From positions 1 to 24,038 of the forward strand of contig DEIJ01000068.1 in assembly GCA_002352365.1 (NCBI GenBank): DNA of 24,038 bases, read 5' to 3'. Below the pieces are notes generated by a model, which searched no databases, had not been told where the DNA came from, and worked only from the letters and a program-made list of their open reading frames with translations. Position numbers and translations under genes: made by a program. The stretch comes from Dehalococcoidia bacterium UBA2777 (GTDB taxonomy: Bacteria; Chloroflexota; Dehalococcoidia; UBA2247; UBA2777). Below, in pieces: positions 1 through 4,807 of this stretch (its first letter is position 1; each line of letters begins with the position of its first letter).

Positions 1-1900
1 GGCACTAGTGGCTGGCTCCAAGTATCGGGGTGAGTTTGAGGAAAGGCTCAAGGCTGTTTTAAAGGAAATTCAGCAATCACAAGGGGAGATTATCCTGTTT
101 ATCGATGAGCTTCACACTGTGGTGGGAGCCGGTGCTGCCGAAGGCGCCGTAGATGCTTCCAACATGCTGAAGCCGATGCTAGCCAGAGGGGAACTCCACT
201 GCATTGGAGCTACCACCTTGAATGAATATCGCAAGCATATCGAAAGGGACGCTGCTTTGGAGCGCCGCTTCCAGCCAGTGCTAGTAGACGAGCCCACGGT
301 GGAAGAGACTATCAGCATTTTGCGCGGTCTCAAAGAGCGCTATGAGGTTCATCACGGTGTCAAGATCAGGGATTCGGCGCTGGTAGCTGCCTCAGTCCTT
401 TCACATCGCTACATCACTGACCGCTTTTTGCCTGACAAGGCTATAGATCTCGTCGATGAAGCAGCTTCAAAGCTGCGAGTCGAGATCGATAGTATGCCTG
501 CCGAGCTGGATGAGGTGGAACATCGCCTCAGGCAACTTCAGATCGAGCGTGAAGCATTGAGGAAGGAGCAAGATAATGTCTCCCGGGAACGCCTGGCTAA
601 CCTGGAGAAAGAACTAGCCAGTCTCGAGGCACAAGAAAGTGGTCTCAAATCTCAGTGGCAACAGGAGAAAGAAGCTATTCAAGATATCCGCCACATCAAG
701 GAGCAAATCGAGCAAGCTAGGATAGAGGTGGAGCGAACTGAGAGGATGGCCGATTTGGAGCGGGCGGCGCAACTCAAGTATGGGCACTTGGTGGAGTTAG
801 ACCGTCAGTTGAAGGAGAAAGAGGCACATCTTGTCGGGCTGCAAAAAGAGCAGAAAATGCTCAAGGAGGAAGTGGATGAGGATGATATCGCTGAAGTGGT
901 CAGCCGCTGGACGGGAATCCTGATAAGCAGACTGATGGAAGGTGAAATCCACAAGTTGCTTAATATGGAACCGCGGCTGCACCGCCGGGTAGTAGGCCAG
1001 GATGAGGCGATTATTGCCGTAAGTAATGCTATCCGCCGAGCTCGAGCTGGACTTCAAGATCCTGATCGCCCTTTGGGTAGCTTCATCTTTCTCGGCCCCA
1101 CTGGCGTTGGCAAGACAGAGTTAGCCCGAGCTTTGGCCGAGTTTCTCTTCGATGATGAACGAGCTATGGTGCGCCTTGACATGTCCGAGTATATGGAGAA
1201 ACACACTGTGTCACGGCTTATCGGTGCTCCCCCGGGATATATAGGCTATGATGAAGGGGGGCAACTTACCGAAGCTATACGGCGTCATCCCTACTCGGTA
1301 GTTCTCTTCGATGAGATCGAGAAGGCTCATGCCGATGTATTAAATGTTCTGCTGCAAATTCTCGACGATGGCCGATTAACCGATGGCCATGGGCGCACCG
1401 TGGACTTCAAGAATGTAGTGGTCATTATGACTTCAAATCTAGGTAGTCACTGGTTCACTGAACAGGGCCCTGGCCAAGAGGAAGAGGTTCGTCACCAGGT
1501 GAGGGAAGTCCTTAAGAGCCACTTTCGCCCTGAGTTCCTTAATCGAGTGGACGAAATCATCATATTCCACTCGTTGGGTCGAGAGCAAATCAAGCAGATT
1601 GTAGACATCCAGATGGCTAATCTCAGGCAGCGCCTTAACACTCGGCACATGGAGGTGCAATTGACTGAGGCAGCCAAAGAGTTGATCGTGGCTGAGGGAT
1701 ATGATCCTATGTATGGTGCTCGCCCCCTCAAGCGTACCATCCAGAGGCGGATTCTCGATCCTCTGGCGCTTAAGGTGCTGGAAGGAACTTTCAAAGATGG
1801 AGATAGTATACTGGTTGATGCACTGGGGAGTGAAATCGTCTTTCGGAGTGCCCCAGAGGCAGGGGAATCACCGCCGATAGCTTCTGAGCTCGCTGCTTAG
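1..1900 (+). CDS. clpB: ATP-dependent disaggregase ClpB, 5'-truncated by the window edge
   Basis: Hsp100 AAA+ chaperone that works with DnaK to pull polypeptides out of cytosolic aggregates. The frame is open from base 2 (Ala-Leu-Val-Ala-Gly-Ser), so the true start and the first Walker A motif lie upstream. Counting from the Val codon at base 8, the visible part shows NBD1 Walker B (ILFIDELHTVVGAG, about residues 29-42). A long charged coiled coil follows (about 165-285), which is the ClpB M-domain and separates ClpB from ClpA, ClpC and ClpX. NBD2 Walker A (GPTGVGKTE, about 363), NBD2 Walker B (VVLFDEIEKAH, about 431) and the C-terminal D2-small domain (YGARPLKRTIQ) complete it. No frameshift or missing motif is seen. 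Its last 33 bases overlap the end of the oppositely oriented DUF3786 gene. Family assignment is secure. Confidence 0.97.
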   Translation, partial: ALVAGSKYRGEFEERLKAVLKEIQQSQGEIILFIDELHTVVGAGAAEGAVDASNMLKPMLARGELHCIGATTLNEYRKHIERDAALERRFQPVLVDEPTVEETISILRGLKERYEVHHGVKIRDSALVAASVLSHRYITDRFLPDKAIDLVDEAASKLRVEIDSMPAELDEVEHRLRQLQIEREALRKEQDNVSRERLANLEKELASLEAQESGLKSQWQQEKEAIQDIRHIKEQIEQARIEVERTERMADLERAAQLKYGHLVELDRQLKEKEAHLVGLQKEQKMLKEEVDEDDIAEVVSRWTGILISRLMEGEIHKLLNMEPRLHRRVVGQDEAIIAVSNAIRRARAGLQDPDRPLGSFIFLGPTGVGKTELARALAEFLFDDERAMVRLDMSEYMEKHTVSRLIGAPPGYIGYDEGGQLTEAIRRHPYSVVLFDEIEKAHADVLNVLLQILDDGRLTDGHGRTVDFKNVVVIMTSNLGSHWFTEQGPGQEEEVRHQVREVLKSHFRPEFLNRVDEIIIFHSLGREQIKQIVDIQMANLRQRLNTRHMEVQLTEAAKELIVAEGYDPMYGARPLKRTIQRRILDPLALKVLEGTFKDGDSILVDALGSEIVFRSAPEAGESPPIASELAA

Positions 1901-2467
1901 ATAAACGCCCAGATAGCAAAGGTCTTCGGTAGGTAGATAGTGAGGGACGGCAGCATCAAATAGGATATTGACCCCAGGTGCCACCTCCTCGTCTCCGAGA
2001 TAGAGGAGGCAAGCCAGTGGAACTCGCGGCAGGCCTAAAAATCTGAAGGCCGCATCGCCACTGCGGCTCATAAGGTTTCCGCCAAGAGAGAGACAGGCTT
2101 GGCGGAAACCTTCAATGTCATTTCCGAAGGTTTGCACCAAGGAGCGGATGGCCAAGTTATAAAATTGTCCGCTAAACAGATGGCCCCCGGGGAGATAGCG
2201 GTAGGTGATCCACTGGTCGGCAACTGCCGCCCCATCAGCAGTGAACAGGTAGTGCAGCAGGACTAACTGTAACTCCTCAGGAGGCGAGCTTCGGTCATGG
2301 GCACCTTCTATCCTAACTTCGGGATAATGAACTAAGAAGGTTTGGTCGAACAGTGGTAAGTGAAATTTCCCCCCGACGAACTCGGCCCCGCTTTTGGAAG
2401 CCACCACATAGGGGCTAATCTGCTTCATCTCTCTTAATGCTTTTTCCATAGCCAGGTCAACGTTCAT
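1868..2467 (-). CDS. DUF3786 domain protein
   Basis: A 199-residue soluble protein without signal peptide or membrane segment. The pattern of a conserved N-terminal helix, a LHYLFTADG segment, ITYRYLPGG, and a C-terminal LYLGDEEVAPG...LFDAAVPHYLPTEDL matches DUF3786, a family of unknown function common in anaerobes. I chose the ATG at 2467 (MNVDLAMEK). An upstream in-frame ATG at 2497 would add ten residues and overlap the preceding DUF763 gene. With the chosen start the two genes are 10 nt apart on the same strand and are probably co-transcribed. The 3' end runs 33 nt into the convergent clpB, with no room for an independent terminator between them. The family call comes from remembered sequence features; no function is claimed. 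Confidence 0.8.
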   Translation of the reverse strand: MNVDLAMEKALREMKQISPYVVASKSGAEFVGGKFHLPLFDQTFLVHYPEVRIEGAHDRSSPPEELQLVLLHYLFTADGAAVADQWITYRYLPGGHLFSGQFYNLAIRSLVQTFGNDIEGFRQACLSLGGNLMSRSGDAAFRFLGLPRVPLACLLYLGDEEVAPGVNILFDAAVPHYLPTEDLCYLGVYLSSELRSYRR

Positions 2468-2477
2468 CTTGCTATAC

Positions 2478-3569
2478 CTACATAAGCCAGGGATCAAGAC
2501 GGTGGAGGGCTTGTTCCTTTTCGCTGAAGTCGACTTTGGCTCGGCGTACTGCCCTGGCTAAGATTTCAATGCTTTGGTCATAAGCTTGGCGATCAACAGG
2601 AAAAGGATAGCCATCCTTTCCGCCGTGGGCAAAGCTATAGCGTGCCGGGTCATGAAAACTTGCCTTAACTCCGTAGACCAACTCAGCAATTAAGCTTAAC
2701 GCCCGCATTGTTTTCGGCCCCACACCTTCCACTCCGAGTAGCTCCTCGAAGCTTTGCGGCTGGCGCTCACGGAGGAAAAAGAGAGGTTTTTCCAGTTTAT
2801 CGGGGTGAATATCTTGGAGGCTGAGCTGATGGCGTCGGGGGAGGTCTAGCCGCTTGAGAGTTTTCAACTCAGCTAAAATCACCTCTGGCCTCTGCTCAGT
2901 AACGATATCAGTGAGAGCAATTCGTGCTGGAGTGCTTTGGCGGCAAACCAGATTCAATACTCCCCCTCCTTGCTGCTGGGAACAAATAGCGGCATGGGGC
3001 TCACAGACAAAATCAGTCACCTTCTCCCCTAACCAGTGGTATCTCCGAGCGTAGTGGGTGCTCTCATTCATCCCTTGTTGCACTACGCTCCATGAGCCGC
3101 TGGCGGTAAACAAAAAGGTATGGTGATAAAGCTGGTAGCCGTCCTGGAGAGCTGAGTTGTCTACTTTAGCGGCAAGCTTACTGGCGTATACTAACTGCCT
3201 CGGGTCTACCAGGATGGCATCTGCCAAGCTTTGTATCTCAGCCGGGGTTTGTCTTGAGGTTCGTCCTTTGCCCCCAGCGACAAAAAAGCCTAGTTCCTTG
3301 TCCAGTCCCTTTATCCCTTCTTTGAGCGCCCCGCAAAGGACGGTGGTGACCCCGCTTGAATGCCAGTCATAGCCCAAAACACAGCCGAAAGCTTGAAACC
3401 AGCAGGGGTCGGAGAGTCGGCGGAGCATCTCTTCAGGGCCAAACTCAGCCACAATAATGGAGCTGATCTCTCGAGCTAGCTTGGTCATCCGATCAAAAAG
3501 CCACCGTGGCACCTGGCCATAATGCAATGGCAGACTAGCCAAACCTGTTCTGGTAACTGAACTAATCAC
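2478..3569 (-). CDS. DUF763 family protein with helix-hairpin-helix motif
   Basis: A 363-residue protein of DUF763, a family shared by archaea and scattered bacteria and without an established function. The family's N-terminal signature is visible (TGLASLPLHYGQVPRWLFDRMTKLA, first 18-residue core around 8-32), followed by the conserved FGCVLGYDWHSSG region at 61-73. A helix-hairpin-helix-like stretch at about 277-299 (GVEGVGPKTMRALSLI) suggests DNA or nucleic-acid contact. That is an inference from the motif alone. The start is a GTG at 3569 preceded by AGAGGAG at 6-nt spacing. DUF3786 follows 10 nt downstream. The gene is divergent from cooT, with a 183-nt shared upstream region. Confidence 0.85.
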   Translation of the reverse strand: MISSVTRTGLASLPLHYGQVPRWLFDRMTKLAREISSIIVAEFGPEEMLRRLSDPCWFQAFGCVLGYDWHSSGVTTVLCGALKEGIKGLDKELGFFVAGGKGRTSRQTPAEIQSLADAILVDPRQLVYASKLAAKVDNSALQDGYQLYHHTFLFTASGSWSVVQQGMNESTHYARRYHWLGEKVTDFVCEPHAAICSQQQGGGVLNLVCRQSTPARIALTDIVTEQRPEVILAELKTLKRLDLPRRHQLSLQDIHPDKLEKPLFFLRERQPQSFEELLGVEGVGPKTMRALSLIAELVYGVKASFHDPARYSFAHGGKDGYPFPVDRQAYDQSIEILARAVRRAKVDFSEKEQALHRLDPWLM

Positions 3570-3608
3570 TAGACTCCTCTCTTAGGATAATACCACGATG
3601 GAAATATA

Positions 3609-3639
3609 AGTATCAAATGGCTGTTGTAATGCCTGTCAA
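3609..3639 (-). promoter_or_regulatory. Possible promoter of the DUF763-DUF3786 pair
   Basis: On the minus strand there is a perfect -35 TTGACA (plus-strand 3634-3639) and a GATACT -10-like hexamer (3609-3614). The 19-nt spacer is long and the -10 matches only 4 of 6. The -35 lies inside the spacer of the cooT promoter on the other strand, so the two divergent promoters would compete for polymerase. Weak call. Confidence 0.3.
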
Positions 3640-3652
3640 TCTGTAGTACTAT
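3624..3652 (+). promoter_or_regulatory. Sigma70-type promoter upstream of cooT
   Basis: TTGTAA (3624-3629) and TACTAT (3647-3652) are separated by exactly 17 nt. Initiation near 3659 would give a leader of about 95 nt before cooT, containing the two hairpins listed separately. It would serve cooT and probably the downstream redox genes on the same strand. Confidence 0.45.
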
Positions 3653-3657
3653 TAAAG

Positions 3658-3730
3658 GCGGCGATGTTATCGGCCGCGGGGCGAAGTGTAGGCGGTTCTC
3701 CCTGAAAAGTTTGCCTGTCCTTTTTCGGGG
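3658..3730 (+). promoter_or_regulatory. Structured 5' leader of cooT (two hairpins)
   Basis: Hairpin 1 pairs GCGGCGAT (3658-3665) with ATC-G-GCCGC (3669-3677), with a GTT loop and one bulged G. Hairpin 2 pairs CCCTGAAAAG (3700-3709) with TTTTTCGGGG (3721-3730), with two G-U wobbles, and ends about 10 nt before the AGGGAGGGA ribosome-binding site. Hairpin 2 has no U-tract after it, so it is not an intrinsic terminator. I could not match the pair to a known riboswitch class. The leader could control translation of cooT. Confidence 0.4.
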
Positions 3731-3752
3731 GTAACTGTTGAGGGAGGGACAG

Positions 3753-3944
3753 ATGTGTGAAGCTGTTGTTTATCTTGCTGATGGAGGAGAAGAGAAGGAA
3801 ATCATGCGGGAGGTTGAATTCCTCGAGGTTGAAGGGGAACAACTACTGTTGAGCAGCCTTTTCGGCAATGAAAGGAAGTTACGAGCCAGAGTCAAGAGCA
3901 TCAATTTTGGGCGGCATAAGGTCATCGTTGAGCAGATTCATTAA
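3753..3944 (+). CDS. CooT family nickel-binding protein
   Basis: A 63-residue protein starting Met-Cys-Glu-Ala-Val, with the family-wide Cys2, a central MREVEFLEVEGEQLLLSSLFG segment and the ending FGRHKVIVEQ. This is the CooT layout. CooT in Rhodospirillum rubrum is a small dimeric nickel-binding protein linked to CO dehydrogenase maturation, with Cys2 as metal ligand. The start is the ATG at 3753 because AGGGAGGGA sits 4-5 nt upstream and because Cys must be residue 2. An upstream in-frame TTG at 3738 would bury that Cys. No CO dehydrogenase or hydrogenase gene is visible here, so its nickel client is unknown. It heads the redox block that continues with the hdrA stub and mvhD. Confidence 0.82.
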   Translation: MCEAVVYLADGGEEKEIMREVEFLEVEGEQLLLSSLFGNERKLRARVKSINFGRHKVIVEQIH

Positions 3945-4104
3945 TCGGCGGGCTTTTCAACTGATGTGGGGGAACAAGTCTCCCAAGTTAATGAGGCCTC
4001 ATGCAAGGATTGTGGTACCTGGGCTACTGCCTGCCCTAGCGGGGTTATTACCTTTAAAACACTTGACTACCAAGGCAATTATGGCTGAGATCGGGGGGTG
4101 CTAG
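3945..4104 (+). pseudogene. C-terminal remnant of hdrA (frameshifted)
   Basis: Immediately after the cooT stop, and in the same frame, the DNA reads VNEASCKDCGTWATACPSG then VIT. This is the C-terminal 4Fe-4S motif of HdrA with the third Cys changed to Trp. Around the A-run at 4056-4059 the homologous reading moves to the +1 frame and continues KHLTTKAIMAEIGGC to a TAG at 4102-4104. That matches the usual HdrA tail (HFTxxQIxAxI). In intact loci hdrA directly precedes mvhD, and here the tail stops one base before the mvhD ATG, as expected. Only about 53 of several hundred codons survive and no start codon or ribosome-binding site is present. I read it as the stub left by a deletion whose junction lies at the end of cooT. 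A sequencing error could explain the frameshift but not the loss of the rest. Confidence 0.7.
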
Positions 4105-4105
4105 T

Positions 4106-4516
4106 ATGAGCTTTGAGCCCAAAATCGTGGGGTTTTTATGCAACTGGTGTTCTTATGCTGGGGCTGATCTGGCCGGTGGCTCGCGGCTAAAATATGCCCC
4201 CAACATAAGACTGGTGCGAATTATGTGTAGCGGTCGAGTAGATCCTACCTTTGTCCTCAAGGCGTTTGAGCAGGGGGCTGATGGCGTTCTGATCTCTGGC
4301 TGACACCCTGGGGAGTGTCATTACCAGTCTGGTAATTTTAAGGCGGCACGGCGCATTCCTTTGGTTGCCAAAATGCTAAGCCAGTTGGGGGTTGAGGAGG
4401 AGCGAGTACGCTTAGAGTGGATCTCTGCTTCGGAAGGTGATCGCTTTGCCTCTATTGTCAACCAGATGACAAACGAGATAAGAGAACTTGGCCCGCTAAA
4501 TCACTCTAAAGGATAA
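4106..4516 (+). CDS. mvhD: MvhD-type electron-transfer subunit, selenoprotein (TGA at 4301-4303 read as Sec66)
   Basis: A 136-residue small Fe-S protein that in HdrABC-MvhAGD complexes passes electrons from hydrogenase or formate dehydrogenase to HdrA. Family features run through the TGA. Before it are GFLCNWCSYAGADLAG (Cys12, Cys15), VRIMCSGRVDP (Cys41) and FEQGADGVLISG. After the TGA the same frame reads HPGECHYQSGNFKAARR and LEWISASEGDRFASIV, ending at TAA 4514-4516. The TGA falls at the first Cys of the GCHPGxCHY motif. Total length is normal for MvhD only with readthrough. Sec at this site is known in archaeal VhuD and some bacterial MvhD proteins. TGA terminates rsmD, nnrD, cvpA and others here, so a local recoding signal is required; see the hairpin at 4320-4336. 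No hydrogenase, hdrB or hdrC lies in the window. Confidence 0.88.
4320..4336 (+). promoter_or_regulatory. Putative bacterial SECIS element in mvhD
   Basis: ATTACCA (4320-4326) pairs perfectly with TGGTAAT (4330-4336) around a GTC loop, inside the coding frame. The stem begins 16 nt after the TGA and the first loop base is G followed by U. These agree with the bacterial SECIS rules as I know them: a short stem, a small loop with G in its first two positions, and about 16-37 nt from the UGA. A second hairpin (GACAC 4302-4306 with GTGTC 4315-4319) lies directly 5' and could stack on it. Confidence 0.7.
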
Positions 4517-4521
4517 ATCAA

Positions 4522-4565
4522 CCTCTCCCATGCTGTCTTCAAAAACCAAGACGGGGTGGGGGAGG
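4522..4565 (+). terminator. Strong hairpin after mvhD, terminator-like but without U-tract
   Basis: CCTCTCCCA (4522-4530) pairs over 9 bp, one of them wobble, with TGGGGGAGG (4557-4565). An inner GTCTT/AAGAC stem (4535-4539 with 4548-4552) extends it. The 3' flank is CTATTTGTG, not a run of T. It may act as an attenuator, a 3'-end stabiliser or a processing site between mvhD and the membrane genes. Confidence 0.4.
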
Positions 4566-4594
4566 CTATTTGTGATTGCTAAATTGGGGGGGGA

Positions 4595-4792
4595 GTGAAG
4601 GGATTTTTCTCGTCGCGAGGTGAGTTTTATTTGGGATTAGTAACGGTAGCCTGTGTGGCTTTTGTGATGCCCATGCTGGTCACCCTCGAGGTCTCTAGTG
4701 GCTGGGCATTTCTGGGCTATATATATCTCCCTTTTGGCCTCGGGATAATGATTCATTCTTTCTATCGTGAGGAGAAAGAGCAACTCAAGTAG
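4595..4792 (+). CDS. Small membrane protein, two predicted helices
   Basis: A 65-residue protein that I do not recognise as a named family. It has two hydrophobic segments, roughly residues 12-32 (YLGLVTVACVAFVMPMLVTL) and 36-56 (WAFLGYIYLPFGLGIMIH), and a charged C-terminal tail (FYREEKEQLK). The start is a GTG at 4595 behind a G-rich stretch. It lies 15 nt before the EMO-like oxidoreductase gene on the same strand, so it may be a small accessory or assembly subunit of that complex. The reality of the gene rests on its hydrophobic pattern, its position and its tidy spacing. Confidence 0.6.
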   Translation: MKGFFSSRGEFYLGLVTVACVAFVMPMLVTLEVSSGWAFLGYIYLPFGLGIMIHSFYREEKEQLK

Positions 4793-4807
4793 GAAGGAGG
4801 GAGCAGC

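Noticed and set aside
3653..3752. NiCo riboswitch upstream of cooT
   Set aside because: Only short shared strings (AACTG, GGGACAG) occur, and not in the four-helix arrangement of that class.
4050..4062. Programmed frameshift at TTTAAAA joining the two hdrA frames
   Set aside because: The slippery-heptamer phase would give a -1 shift in the opposite direction to the +1 shift needed, and the gene has no start or upstream body.
3868..4104. A 78-codon open frame overlapping cooT and the hdrA stub
   Set aside because: Only its last 15 or so residues resemble anything (the HdrA tail). The front is the +1 frame of cooT and of the frameshifted stub, with no ribosome-binding site of its own.
4106..4303. 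A 65-residue MvhD N-terminal fragment ending at TGA, i.e. a pseudogene
   Set aside because: Seventy further codons of MvhD-specific sequence follow in the same frame with no other disruption, and a SECIS-like hairpin sits at the right distance.
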